63,151 nt of DNA from positions 1-63,151 of the forward strand of contig JARLHP010000078.1 of the NCBI GenBank assembly GCA_031292195.1. Reading direction: 5' to 3'. Each line of letters starts with the position of its first letter. Position 1 is the first letter of the stretch. Source of the DNA: Syntrophobacteraceae bacterium. GTDB lineage: Bacteria > Desulfobacterota > Syntrophobacteria > Syntrophobacterales > Syntrophobacteraceae. Under the pieces are notes generated by a model, which saw only the letters and a program-made list of their open reading frames with translations, did no database searches and had not been told where the DNA came from. Below are positions 1 through 9,070 of the stretch, piece after piece. The position numbers and the translations under genes are program-made.

Positions 1-111
1 CGGGATTGGATCGGCAAGCCGTTCCAATCCCGGGCCCGCCTCGGCAGGGTGAAACCGCTGGAAATGGTGGATATGCGCGTGATCACCATGGACACTTGCA
101 AGAAATTTTGA
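1..111 (+). CDS. C-terminal end of an unidentified protein (partial)
   Basis: The first reading frame is open from the window edge to a TGA at 109-111, giving the last 36 residues of a protein. Third codon positions are mostly G or C, as in the surrounding genes, which supports coding. The visible tail (ending ITMDTCKKF) is too short for me to assign a family. It lies about 95 bp upstream of the mycofactocin precursor gene on the same strand, so it may belong to the same operon. An overlapping frame is open from base 6 to 332, but only its end, the precursor peptide, looks real. Confidence 0.45.
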   Translation, partial: RDWIGKPFQSRARLGRVKPLEMVDMRVITMDTCKKF

Positions 112-206
112 AGATTTCAGGAATAGTGGTTTTGTGCATCCGGAAAGGCGGCCCGAAAGAAACTGGGCGCGCCCATCCCATTAACTGCCAACGGGACAAA
201 CTGATT

Positions 207-332
207 ATGCGAGATAACAAGAAAATGGAGTCGACCGAGACTCAAACAGCAAGCAGCGAAGATGACGTTTTCGCCGTCCACGAAATAACTGTCGAAGAAC
301 TTGCCATCGACGGTATCTGCGGGGTATATTGA
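207..332 (+). CDS. mftA: Mycofactocin precursor peptide MftA (copy 1)
   Basis: Encodes a 41-residue peptide, or 35 residues if the ATG at 225 is used. The acidic leader is followed by the C-terminus VEELAIDGICGVY, the hallmark of mycofactocin precursors. In the known pathway MftC, with MftB as peptide carrier, oxidatively decarboxylates the terminal Tyr and crosslinks it to the preceding Val; MftE then cleaves the end off, and the Val-Tyr remnant becomes a redox cofactor. The ribosome binding site is weak for either start, so the start is uncertain. It stands at the head of the flavoprotein/ETF operon (556-8983), away from mftB and mftC, which lie with a second precursor gene near 17 kb on the other strand. 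The family assignment rests on the conserved C-terminal octet and on that context. Confidence 0.9.
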   Translation: MRDNKKMESTETQTASSEDDVFAVHEITVEELAIDGICGVY

Positions 333-555
333 GGAATTCAGGGTCGTGGGGCCAGGTCAAAGCCTCTCCTGGAGAGTGGGGCAAAGGATGGACAAAAAAC
401 GCTGCATGCTTGCTCCCGGCGATGGCGTTCCACACTTACAATGACATCTCCATGCCCGATCCGGAATACCTTATGAACCTGAGGTCTTTGTCCTCCGGCC
501 TTTCATCGAATGGATTCCCGCTCTCTTGATCGGCTTCCAGGTGGAATCGAAGCGT

Positions 556-2502
556 ATGTCTGATCACCTCTTTTCACCTCTTCGGCTGGGTCGGGTAAGC
601 ATACCCAACCGCATCTGTTTTCTTGCCCACCGCACTAATTTCCCCAACCAGGGCGTTCTAACGGACCGGCACGTGGCCTACTACCGCCGAAGGGCCGAGG
701 GGGGATGCGGGCTGATCATCGTGGGCGAACTGAGCGTTCATCCGCAGGACCGCCCCTGGGAATTCATGATCGAGGCCTTCGACCAAAAGGTCCTGGAAGG
801 CTACCGAAGCCTTACGGAAGCCGTCCATGAGAAGGGGGCGCGTGTTTTTGCCAACCTCAACCATCACGGGTTTCAGAGCAGCGGGGCCATTACCCGGTGT
901 GAAGTGTGGGGTCCCTCGGCCCTGTCGGATATCGCCTTCGGGGAGACTTCCAAGGCGATGGAAGACGAAGACCGGGAGACGGTCACAGGGGCCTTCTGCC
1001 GGGCGGCTTTTCTGGCCCGGGAGGGCGGCTTCGACGGAATCGAGATCGATATGGGTCCGGAGTCCCTCCTAAGGCAATATCTTTCGCCCCTTAGCAATCA
1101 GCGCGGCGATCGGTACGGGGGAAGCTTCGATAACCGGATGCGCTTTCCGCTCGAAGTCCTGGAGGGGGTGAGAAAAACGGTTGGCGAGGATTTTACGGTG
1201 GGCATCCGGCTTTGCGCGGATGAAAAATTCTGGGGGGCGATCACCATCGAGGAATCCGAACTTTTCGCCAAGACTTTCCAAAGTTCGGGCGGGGCGGATT
1301 TTATCGATGTCTCCCTGGGGACTTACTACAACCTCTACCTGATTTTGGCCTCCATGCACACCCCGGTCGGCTTTACCGTGGAACTGGCCGAGCGGATCAA
1401 AAGATCGGTTGAGGTCCCGGTGATCGCCAGCTATCAGATCGGCCCGGGGCAGATGGCCGAGAATATTGTGGCCGAAGGCCGGGCCGACGCTGTGGGCTAT
1501 GTTCGCCAGTTGATATGCGATCCCGATTTTCCCCGAAAAACGCGGAGCGGAAACGAGCGTGCCATTCGCTACTGTGTGAAGGACAACCGGGGCTGCATCG
1601 GCCGGGTAAACCAGAACAAGGCCATCGGATGCATTCAGAACCCCGAAGTGGGCTATGAAAAGATCGTGGAAAAAGAACCTCCCAAGGCAAGTTCCTTAAA
1701 GAAGGTGATCGTGGTGGGGGCCGGTCCGGCGGGGCTCGAGGCGGCGCGCGCGGCCAGCATGCGCGGCCACACGGTGGCGGTCTACGAAAGAGAAAAGGAC
1801 ATAGGGGGCCAGATCAATCTGATCCGGCTCCGCCCGGGTAGAGTCGGCATGTTCGGGGTTATCGGCTACCTCAAGGAGGCTCTTAACGAACTGTCCGTTC
1901 CAGTCACCACCTCCTTTGAAGTGACCCCGGAGTGGCTCCTGGGGCAAAACCCGGACGCGGTCATCGTGGCCACGGGATCAAAACCCATCGCAAGACCCGT
2001 TCCGGGCGCATACGGCCCCCCTTCGGTTTTGAGCGTCGGGGAGCTTTTGAGCGGCCGCTATCCGGTGGGCCAAAGGGTGCTCTTCGTCGATGAAAACGGC
2101 GGGCACCATGCCGCGGCCACTGTGGAGTGGCTGGCCGACCAGGGAAAGACGGTGGAAATGGTGACGGGGGATCTCTTTATCGGCATTGAGCTTGCGCCCC
2201 TGGGAGATCTCTATCTAAGCCGGCAGCGCCTCCTGCAAAAAGGGGTCACTTTCAGGACCGACGTGGTCGTAGACCAGCTGGACGGGAAACGGGTAAAGGC
2301 GCACGATCTCTACACGAACGAATTGATCGAGTTTTTCGAACACGACACAGTGGTTCTGGACATGGGAAACGTTGCCCGAGACGGTCTCTACCGGCAAATA
2401 AAGGGGCGGGTAAAAGAGGTGTACCGGGTGGGCGATTGTGTGGCCCCGAGGGGAATCGACATGGCCATTTTGGAGGGACGACGTGTGGGGGAGCGGCTGT
2501 GA
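556..2502 (+). CDS. Mycofactocin-associated FadH/OYE-family oxidoreductase 1
   Basis: 648-residue flavoenzyme of the 2,4-dienoyl-CoA reductase/old yellow enzyme type. An FMN TIM barrel (residues 5-335) is followed by an Fe-S linker and an FAD/NAD(P) Rossmann module (GAGPAGLEAARAA near 388). Such enzymes pass electrons NAD(P)H-FAD-Fe-S-FMN to an enone-like substrate. The linker cysteines are unusual: C340, C347 and C359 are present, but the second position of the FadH pattern is D343 (CVKDNRGC). Paired OYE paralogues of this architecture are known neighbours of mycofactocin genes in anaerobes. I chose the ATG at 556 because the FadH-like homology (HLFSPLRLG) begins just after it; an in-frame TTG at 526 is possible. 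It overlaps the next gene by 4 bp, so translation is probably coupled. The substrate is unknown. Confidence 0.85.
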   Translation: MSDHLFSPLRLGRVSIPNRICFLAHRTNFPNQGVLTDRHVAYYRRRAEGGCGLIIVGELSVHPQDRPWEFMIEAFDQKVLEGYRSLTEAVHEKGARVFANLNHHGFQSSGAITRCEVWGPSALSDIAFGETSKAMEDEDRETVTGAFCRAAFLAREGGFDGIEIDMGPESLLRQYLSPLSNQRGDRYGGSFDNRMRFPLEVLEGVRKTVGEDFTVGIRLCADEKFWGAITIEESELFAKTFQSSGGADFIDVSLGTYYNLYLILASMHTPVGFTVELAERIKRSVEVPVIASYQIGPGQMAENIVAEGRADAVGYVRQLICDPDFPRKTRSGNERAIRYCVKDNRGCIGRVNQNKAIGCIQNPEVGYEKIVEKEPPKASSLKKVIVVGAGPAGLEAARAASMRGHTVAVYEREKDIGGQINLIRLRPGRVGMFGVIGYLKEALNELSVPVTTSFEVTPEWLLGQNPDAVIVATGSKPIARPVPGAYGPPSVLSVGELLSGRYPVGQRVLFVDENGGHHAAATVEWLADQGKTVEMVTGDLFIGIELAPLGDLYLSRQRLLQKGVTFRTDVVVDQLDGKRVKAHDLYTNELIEFFEHDTVVLDMGNVARDGLYRQIKGRVKEVYRVGDCVAPRGIDMAILEGRRVGERL

Positions 2503-4457
2503 GCGATTTAGACTTCCTTTTTTCCCCCTTAAAAATCGGGGCGGTGGTGGTCCCCAATCGCATCCACTTTGCGGCCCACATGACCAACTTCGGGGAGCAT
2601 AACCGCATAAGCGAGCGCCACATCCATTACTACCGGGAAAGGGCCAGGGGCGGGTGCGGGCTCATCACCACCGAAGAGCTGACCGTGCACCCCACGGACC
2701 TGGCCTACGCGCGGCTGGTCGACGCCTTTAAGCCCGACGTTATCTCCGGGTTTAAAGAGCTTACCCGCGCCGTTCACCACTATGAGACCAAGATATTTGC
2801 CCAGCTAAACCACAACGGCATGCAGGGGGACGGCAAAACCTCGCGGCTCCCCGTCTGGGGACCTTCGGCGGGAAGAGACCCCATTTTCCGGGAAACCGCA
2901 AAAGAGATGGAATTAGAAGAGATAGAGGAGTGTGTCCGCTATTTTGCCAAAAGCGCGGGACATGCCGTGGAGGGGGGCTTTGACGGCATAGAGCTGCAGC
3001 TGGGGCACAGCTCCCTTATCCGGCAGTTTCTGTCTCCTGCCACCAATTTTCGGCGGGACGAGTACGGGGGCGCACTTGACAACCGGCTCCGTTTTTGCCT
3101 GGAGGTCCTCGCAGCCGTTCGCAAAACGGTGGGCAGGGATTTTACCCTGGGGGTGAGGCTAAATGCCGACGAGATGCTTTACCGGGGCGGAATCACCCAT
3201 GAAGACGCCAAGCAAATAGCGGTCAGGCTTGAAGGTTCAGGGCTTATAGATTTTCTGGATCTAAGCCTCGGGACCTTTTCGAATCTATTTCTGGTCGAAG
3301 GCTCCATGCATACCCCCCTGGCCTACACCGTTCCTCTTTCCGCCGGAATCCGGTCGGTAACGACCCTTCCGGTTTTTTGCACCAACCGGATAAACGATCC
3401 GCACCTGGCCGAAAAGATTCTGGAAGACGGCCGGGCGGACATGATCGGCATGGTGCGCGCTCTTATCTGCGACCCGGAGCTTCCCAACAAGGCGCGGGAG
3501 GGCCGGGCCGAAGACATCCGCCACTGCATAGCGTGCAACCAGGGCTGCATCGGGAGGATGGGCCTGGGTTTTAGACTGGGATGTCTCCAAAACCCGGCGG
3601 TCGGAGAAGAAAAGCTCCTGGGCGCGGGAACGCTTACCCCGTGCGAAACCCCCAAGCGGGTGGTGATCGTCGGGGCCGGGCCCGCGGGGCTTGAAGCGGC
3701 GCGAACAGCCGCCCTCCGCCGTCATGAGGTCATTATCTTTGAAAAAAGCGGTGAGGTGGGAGGGCAAAATATCATTGCCGGAAAGGCCGCCGGAAGGCAG
3801 GAGATAACGGGTGTTACCCGGTGGCTCATCGGGCAGGTCTCAAAACTGCCCATCGATATAAGGCTTAACGTCGAGGCCTGCGAGGAGATCATTTTAAAGG
3901 AAAACCCCGACGCGGTGATTGTAGCGACCGGTTCTTTTCCCAAACAAAAGCCTTTCCCCGGAAACTACGGTTTCCCGGACGTGGTGACGGTGGAGCAGGT
4001 CCTGACCGAAGAAATCGAGACAAAACACAAGGTCCTGTTAATAGATCTGGACGGTCACCACAAGGCCACGGGAACGGCCGAGTTTTTAGCCGACCGCGGA
4101 AGAAAGGTCCACATGATCACCCCCGCCCTGTTTGTGGGCGGTCAGCTGGGGCCGCTTCAAGACCTCTATCCGGCACGGCAAAGACTTGCCCGAAAAGGTG
4201 TCACCTTCACCCCGGACATAGCCGTGCTCGAGATCCAGGGTACCCTGGTCAAGGGGCTGAATGTTTACTCCAACGAACTGATCGATTTTGAAGGTTACGA
4301 AACGCTGGTGCTGGCGGCCGGAAACGTCTCCGACGACTCGCTCTACTTCGCTCTTAAGGCAAAAGTGCGGGAGCTCTACCGCATCGGGGACTGTGTCGCC
4401 CCCCGAAAGACGGACATGGCCATTTTAGAGGGCCATAGAGTAGGCAGGCTCTTATGA
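2499..4457 (+). CDS. Mycofactocin-associated FadH/OYE-family oxidoreductase 2
   Basis: 652-residue paralogue of the preceding gene: FMN barrel, 4Fe-4S linker and FAD/NAD(P)-binding domain. Here the cluster ligands are complete (C343, C346, C350 in CIACNQGC, and C362 before QNP). The GTG start at 2499 overlaps the stop of the upstream gene as GTGA, with GGGGGAG just upstream as ribosome binding site. The pair may form a complex or use different substrates; the complete versus altered cluster site is the clearest difference. Its stop overlaps the ETF alpha start by 4 bp (ATGA), so electron transfer from the flavoprotein to ETF is likely. The physiological substrate is not evident; candidates are mycofactocin itself or an unsaturated acyl or aromatic compound. 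Confidence 0.85.
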   Translation: MSDLDFLFSPLKIGAVVVPNRIHFAAHMTNFGEHNRISERHIHYYRERARGGCGLITTEELTVHPTDLAYARLVDAFKPDVISGFKELTRAVHHYETKIFAQLNHNGMQGDGKTSRLPVWGPSAGRDPIFRETAKEMELEEIEECVRYFAKSAGHAVEGGFDGIELQLGHSSLIRQFLSPATNFRRDEYGGALDNRLRFCLEVLAAVRKTVGRDFTLGVRLNADEMLYRGGITHEDAKQIAVRLEGSGLIDFLDLSLGTFSNLFLVEGSMHTPLAYTVPLSAGIRSVTTLPVFCTNRINDPHLAEKILEDGRADMIGMVRALICDPELPNKAREGRAEDIRHCIACNQGCIGRMGLGFRLGCLQNPAVGEEKLLGAGTLTPCETPKRVVIVGAGPAGLEAARTAALRRHEVIIFEKSGEVGGQNIIAGKAAGRQEITGVTRWLIGQVSKLPIDIRLNVEACEEIILKENPDAVIVATGSFPKQKPFPGNYGFPDVVTVEQVLTEEIETKHKVLLIDLDGHHKATGTAEFLADRGRKVHMITPALFVGGQLGPLQDLYPARQRLARKGVTFTPDIAVLEIQGTLVKGLNVYSNELIDFEGYETLVLAAGNVSDDSLYFALKAKVRELYRIGDCVAPRKTDMAILEGHRVGRLL

Positions 4458-5443
4458 TCCGGGTACTTGCGCGTCACAGTGAAGGGGTCTTCGATGAGGC
4501 GACTTTTGGCCTCATCGCGGAGGCTCGGCGCCTTTTGGCCGATATCGGCGGCGAGGGCAAGGTTACCGCCCTGGTTCTGGGTTCGAACCTTTCTCCGGAA
4601 AGCCTCAGCGCCCTTGGCCCCCGGGGGGCCGACGAGGTCTTGTACCTGGAGAGTAAAGCCTTCGAGCGCTACCGGGGCGAACTTTTTTGCGAAGCGCTTT
4701 GCGAGCTTCTGTCAAAGGGTAGCCCCTCCTTTTTCCTTATGGCCGAAAGCGAGGAAACGTCCGATCTGGCCCCAAGGATCGCCGCGCACCTGGGAAGACC
4801 TCTCATAAACCGGGTGGTCGACCTCAAAATTCCCCGGAAGGGCGAAGTGCTGGCCTTCCGTCCCGTATTAAACGGCTACGTGTTCGAAGAAGTCGCGGCG
4901 CAATGTGAAGGGGGCCCGGTTATCCTCTCCTTTTTGCCCTCCGTTCTAACGGCCGACGAGCCCGATGCGGCCAAAGAGGCGACCATTCGAACCGAGTCGT
5001 GGATGGCGACTAAGACCTCGGGAGTCAGGCTCCTGGAGGTAATCGAAGCCGACCCCGGAAGCCTGGAGATCGAAGAAGCGCCAATCGTCGTGGCGGGGGG
5101 CCGCGGCATGGGCAAGGCGGAAGGCTTCAGCCCTCTTTTCGAGCTGGCGGAGTGTTTGGGGGCAACCGTTGGCGGCACGCGGCCCGTAATCGATGCGGCC
5201 ATTCTGCCCTTTGAACGCCAGATCGGGCAGACCGGAAAGAGTGTCGCGCCCAAGCTGATCGTCAACTGCGGTATCTCCGGGGCAAACGAATATACGGCGG
5301 GAATGGAGAAGTCTCTCCTGGTGATCGCAATCAACAAGGACCCTCGGGCCAGAATGTTTAATTTCGCCGATCTGGGGATCGTGGCCGATGTCCACGAACT
5401 GCTTCCGCTTTTGATCGCGCGGCTAAAAGAGATCAAGGATTAG
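4454..5443 (+). CDS. etfA: Electron transfer flavoprotein alpha subunit (FixB/EtfA-like)
   Basis: 329 residues. The C-terminal half carries the FAD-binding ETF-alpha signature: GGTRPVID near 238, then QIGQTGKSVAPKL and a GISGANEY segment, followed by AINKDP and the GIVAD/LLP end. The N-terminal half is divergent. ETF takes electrons from flavin dehydrogenases and hands them to a membrane quinone reductase. The beta subunit is not adjacent; it lies three genes on (8114), with a cytochrome and the membrane Fe-S protein between, so alpha and beta flank their likely electron acceptor. The ATG overlaps the stop of the upstream oxidoreductase (ATGA). Confidence 0.88.
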   Translation: MIRVLARHSEGVFDEATFGLIAEARRLLADIGGEGKVTALVLGSNLSPESLSALGPRGADEVLYLESKAFERYRGELFCEALCELLSKGSPSFFLMAESEETSDLAPRIAAHLGRPLINRVVDLKIPRKGEVLAFRPVLNGYVFEEVAAQCEGGPVILSFLPSVLTADEPDAAKEATIRTESWMATKTSGVRLLEVIEADPGSLEIEEAPIVVAGGRGMGKAEGFSPLFELAECLGATVGGTRPVIDAAILPFERQIGQTGKSVAPKLIVNCGISGANEYTAGMEKSLLVIAINKDPRARMFNFADLGIVADVHELLPLLIARLKEIKD

Positions 5444-5452
5444 GGCCGGAAT

Positions 5453-6196
5453 ATGTCAAGGTGGCCGAAAATCGAAATTTGCGCCTGGTTCCTGGTCCTC
5501 CTGGTGTTTGCAGGGGCCTGCGACTGTTGGGCCTACACCAACAAGGACTGCATCCGCTGCCATGAAGCCGTTAGCGTGAGCGCTCCAAGTGCTTCGGCCC
5601 ACGCCGAGCTGGGCTGCCTGGACTGCCACACCAAAGTAAAAGATAAAACCCATGAGAGCGCGAAGGAAGAAGCCCGGGTAAATTGCGGCCAGTGCCACCA
5701 GCAGGGGAACCTCCACGGCATGAACGGTCAAGGCGAAACCCGCCCCCGGTGTTTTGACTGCCACACCAAACACCACATTTTAGCCAAAGACAACCCGAAG
5801 TCCTCCGTAAACCCGGATAATCTCAAAATCACCTGCGGGAAGTGCCACCCCCTGGAGACGGGGCGCACCGGGTATCTCTCCTCGTTTTTGTACCTCCAGA
5901 TCAGGTCGCATAAAAAGGGGGACTTTTCCAGGGCCTATGACAGGAGCGACTGTATCGGCTGCCACCAGGGGCGGGCCGCCCACGGGGAAACAACCCCTCT
6001 CGGTAGCGAGAAGTGTTCCAGGTGCCACCTGCCGGGAAACGCTCACGGGGCCATGTCGGGCTATATTCACCCCAAGGCCGATCCGGTAAAAGAGCCCTTG
6101 ATGTTTGCCGCCGCCTTGTCTTACCAGGTGTTTATCGTAGTGGTTCTGGCAGCGCTTTTTTGGGCCGGGTTCAGATTTTTCAGGAACAAAGATTGA
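5453..6196 (+). CDS. Seven-heme membrane-anchored cytochrome c
   Basis: 247 residues with an N-terminal hydrophobic signal or anchor (residues 5-28), seven CXXCH heme-binding motifs (CIRCH, CLDCH, CGQCH, CFDCH, CGKCH, CIGCH, CSRCH) and one C-terminal membrane helix (about 218-240). It should sit on the outer face of the cytoplasmic membrane with covalently attached hemes. Encoded 9 bp after ETF alpha and 4 bp before the membrane Fe-S oxidoreductase, it probably exchanges electrons between that protein or the quinone pool and the periplasm. The architecture recalls the NrfH/NapC and Tmc-type membrane cytochromes, but I cannot place it in a named subfamily. Confidence 0.85.
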   Translation: MSRWPKIEICAWFLVLLVFAGACDCWAYTNKDCIRCHEAVSVSAPSASAHAELGCLDCHTKVKDKTHESAKEEARVNCGQCHQQGNLHGMNGQGETRPRCFDCHTKHHILAKDNPKSSVNPDNLKITCGKCHPLETGRTGYLSSFLYLQIRSHKKGDFSRAYDRSDCIGCHQGRAAHGETTPLGSEKCSRCHLPGNAHGAMSGYIHPKADPVKEPLMFAAALSYQVFIVVVLAALFWAGFRFFRNKD

Positions 6197-6200
6197 GGAG

Positions 6201-8078
6201 ATGCCATTGTTCACCGTCTTTGATCCCTTGCTGATTACCGCCGCCCTTCTCGTCATGATCGCGGGAACGGCAGTGCGGTGGCGCTCCTGGCAAAGGGGAA
6301 GAAAAGAAGAGCGCTCCGGGGACTGGAAGGGGCTCTGCGGCTATCTTCTCTCCCACCGCAAAATCATGCGGAAGGACCGCTCCGGGATTGCCCACCTGCT
6401 TCTTTTCTGGGGAGTTCTCCTTCCGCTTGCGGTCATCTTTTTGGCCCAGTTCTCCTTTGTCCTTCCCGCGAAGCTCGCGGGCGCCCTTTCTCTTTTTTTA
6501 AATCTCCTGGGTGCCGCGGCCATAGTCGGAATCCTTTTTTTCCTTGTGCGGCGTATGGGAAAGGATGGTTCGCCCCCTGAAGGCGTCCTCCCGCCCGCTG
6601 TTCTCCTCCTCTTCATTCTCCTGAGCGGGTTCGAAGCCCAGGGGGTTCGTCTTAATATTGTCCCGGCACCGCTCTGGACGGCCCCGGTAGGAGCGCTTTT
6701 TTCCGCCCTCTCCCCCGCCTCGCCCCTGTTCCTCCAGCTCCTCATCCGGATGCATTTGCTTGCCGTGCTCCTTCTTGTGGCCACACTTCCCTTTACCTTC
6801 CTGCGCCACGTGACGGCCGGGGCCCTGAACGTCTATTACAAAAGCAAAGGCCCCCGGGGGGCGCTTAGACCGCTTGCCATGGAGGAAGGGTGTCTCGGGG
6901 CAAAGACCGTCGAAGATCTCTCCTGGAAGCAGCTGCTCGACGCCGAGGCGTGCGTTTCCTGCGGCCGCTGCGAGGAAAACTGCCCCGCCTTTCTTTCCGG
7001 AAAACCCCTTTCCCCCCGCAAGGTGATAAGAACCATCTTAAATCAGATGGCGACGCCCCGCGGCTCTCATCCTCTCCTTGGTGAGGCCGTAACCACCGAA
7101 GAGCTCTGGTCCTGCACCACCTGCATGGCCTGCGTGGCCCATTGTCCCCTTTACATCGACCCGCTGGACAAGGTCGTGGACATGCGCCGATACGAGGTCC
7201 TGGGCAAGGGGGCGGCGCCGGTCGAGGCCCGGCCCATGCTCCGCAACCTGGAGCTTTTCGGGGATGTTAACGGAAAATCGGCTTCCCACCGCACCGACTG
7301 GGCCCTAAACCAGGAGGTCCCGCTTTTGTCCGGCCAGCCGGTGGAAGTTTTACTCTGGGTCGGCTGCTCCGGGGCGTTTCACCCCGCCTACCGGGAAACC
7401 ACCCGGGCCATGGTCCGGATTCTCAAAAAAGGGCAAGTCTCTTTCGCCATCCTTGGAAAAGAGGAGAAATGCTGCGGCGACCCGGCCAGAAGATTGGGCG
7501 AGGAAGCGCTTTTTCTCGACCTTGCCAGGGAAAATATCCGCCTTTTTAACCGCTTCTCTTTTAAAAAGATCGTTACACTTTGTCCCCATTGCTTCAACGT
7601 GCTCAAAAACGAATACCCCGCTCTTTCTGATAACCTCCTGCCGGGTAACTTCGAGGTCCTCCATGCGTCGCAGTTCGTGCTGGAGTTGATCGAGCAACAG
7701 AAGATCACGCTAAAATATCCGGTAAGAAGCACGGCGGCCATTCACGATCCCTGCTATCTGGGACGGGCCAACGGCGTCTACGAGCCCCTTAGAAAAATCG
7801 CCGGGGCCGTTCCCGGACTGGTTTTACACGAGTTCCAAAGAACGGGTGAAAGCGGCTTTTGCTGCGGCGGGGGCGGGGGGCGAATGTGGCTTCACGAGAG
7901 CGGGACTCACATCAACACCCTGCGGGCAAAAGAGATCGCGCAAAGCGGCGTGGGGCTGGTTTCAACGGCATGTCCCTACTGCCTTACCATGCTGGAAGAC
8001 GGTCTGGGGGGGCTCGAACTGGAAAAAAGACCGAAGGTGAGGGACCTGATAGACATAGTGGCGGACTCCCTGGGATAA
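6201..8078 (+). CDS. Membrane Fe-S oxidoreductase (HdrD/DsrK-like, ETF:quinone type)
   Basis: 625 residues. The N-terminal third has several membrane helices (residues 8-30, 60-82, 90-115, 130-150, 175-205) resembling a NarI/DsrM-like heme b domain. Two 4Fe-4S motifs follow (CVSCGRCEENCP near 252 and CTTCMACVAHCP near 305), then two CCG cysteine-rich domains (CCGDPARR near 425 and CCGGGGGRMW near 555). This fusion (DUF224 type) is known to link ETF to menaquinone in syntrophic and sulfate-reducing bacteria. Its place between etfA and etfB supports that role. GGAG lies just before the ATG. The direction of electron flow cannot be read from sequence. Confidence 0.86.
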   Translation: MPLFTVFDPLLITAALLVMIAGTAVRWRSWQRGRKEERSGDWKGLCGYLLSHRKIMRKDRSGIAHLLLFWGVLLPLAVIFLAQFSFVLPAKLAGALSLFLNLLGAAAIVGILFFLVRRMGKDGSPPEGVLPPAVLLLFILLSGFEAQGVRLNIVPAPLWTAPVGALFSALSPASPLFLQLLIRMHLLAVLLLVATLPFTFLRHVTAGALNVYYKSKGPRGALRPLAMEEGCLGAKTVEDLSWKQLLDAEACVSCGRCEENCPAFLSGKPLSPRKVIRTILNQMATPRGSHPLLGEAVTTEELWSCTTCMACVAHCPLYIDPLDKVVDMRRYEVLGKGAAPVEARPMLRNLELFGDVNGKSASHRTDWALNQEVPLLSGQPVEVLLWVGCSGAFHPAYRETTRAMVRILKKGQVSFAILGKEEKCCGDPARRLGEEALFLDLARENIRLFNRFSFKKIVTLCPHCFNVLKNEYPALSDNLLPGNFEVLHASQFVLELIEQQKITLKYPVRSTAAIHDPCYLGRANGVYEPLRKIAGAVPGLVLHEFQRTGESGFCCGGGGGRMWLHESGTHINTLRAKEIAQSGVGLVSTACPYCLTMLEDGLGGLELEKRPKVRDLIDIVADSLG

Positions 8079-8113
8079 ACAACTGATATGAATAGTCCCG
8101 CATCGAGGCATGC

Positions 8114-8983
8114 ATGAAAATTGTGGTTTGCGTAAAGCAGGTCTGCCAGGTCTGCGGCAGGAGCGGACTAGCGCCCGAGACCCGGTTTTTGACCCCGCAA
8201 GATCTGGTGTACCGGGTAAACCCTTACGATGAGGCCGCCGTTTCGGTGGCCGCAAGGATCAAAGGGGCATCGGATAAAACGGAAGTCCATCTGCTAACGC
8301 TCGGACCTCTCACGGCCGAGCGTGAGTTGAGGCGCTGCGCGGCAATGGTCGAAGCAAACGACCTCTTCCAGATCGTTTCGGATGCCGACCTCGACCCGAG
8401 GTCCAAGTCCGACCTTCTGGCGCAAGCCATAAGAAATATCGGACCAGACCTGGTCTTGTGCGGCAAAGAGTCCATCGACACCCGGCACGGCCAGGTGGGG
8501 GCCTTTCTGGCCCACAGCCTGGGACTCCCCTTTGTGGCCTCGATAAAGGAACTGGATATCTCGGCGGAAGGGAAGGCCAGGGTGGAACGCTCGGCCGGGC
8601 GGGGCCTTCGCGAGATTCTGGAGTCCACCCTGCCGGCCGTATTCAGTGTGGATATGGGTGCGCAGGCCTTGCTCCTGCCTTCCCTGGAGCAAAAGAAACG
8701 GGCCGATCGCCTGGTGGTGCGGACCCTTGCCTTCGAGGAAGGCGCAAAGCCCCGGACCAAAAGAGTCGGCCTCCATCCTCCCCGTCCCAGGCCGAAAAAA
8801 ATCGCCGCCCCCGACAGCCGGCTTCCCGCTTTTGAAAGGATCGCACAGCTCCTTTCGGCCGGCCGCGTCGAGAAGAAGGGGGTCGTTTTGAACGGCACGG
8901 TTGAATCCCAGGTGGATGGACTTCTCGCTTTTCTAAAAGAACATTCTCTATTCAACGCGAGGAATGTCCCCGGCGGAGAATAA
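8114..8983 (+). CDS. etfB: Electron transfer flavoprotein beta subunit (FixA/EtfB-like)
   Basis: 289 residues. It begins KIVVCVKQV, typical of ETF beta, and has the NPYDEAAVSVAARI segment and the DLVLCGKESIDTRHGQVG nucleotide-binding region. It would pair with the alpha subunit at 4454 to make the ETF of this operon. The extended C-terminus (residues 225-289) is unlike the usual ETF beta tail. It is the last gene of the plus-strand operon; the next gene is convergent, 87 bp away. The mycofactocin precursor at the operon start and the OYE pair suggest a dedicated ETF rather than a general beta-oxidation ETF. Confidence 0.87.
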   Translation: MKIVVCVKQVCQVCGRSGLAPETRFLTPQDLVYRVNPYDEAAVSVAARIKGASDKTEVHLLTLGPLTAERELRRCAAMVEANDLFQIVSDADLDPRSKSDLLAQAIRNIGPDLVLCGKESIDTRHGQVGAFLAHSLGLPFVASIKELDISAEGKARVERSAGRGLREILESTLPAVFSVDMGAQALLLPSLEQKKRADRLVVRTLAFEEGAKPRTKRVGLHPPRPRPKKIAAPDSRLPAFERIAQLLSAGRVEKKGVVLNGTVESQVDGLLAFLKEHSLFNARNVPGGE

Positions 8984-9070
8984 TGCGAGGATAGGGTCAT
9001 TATCACGCGCGACTCGCAGGAAGAAATTCCAGCGCCGACGATAAGCGGGTGTGTGGGGCCTTCTAGTGCG

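Noticed and set aside
329-529. 66-residue frame after mftA copy 1
   Set aside because: Starts at a TTG overlapping the mftA stop with no ribosome binding site; composition and sequence do not resemble a conserved peptide or mftB.
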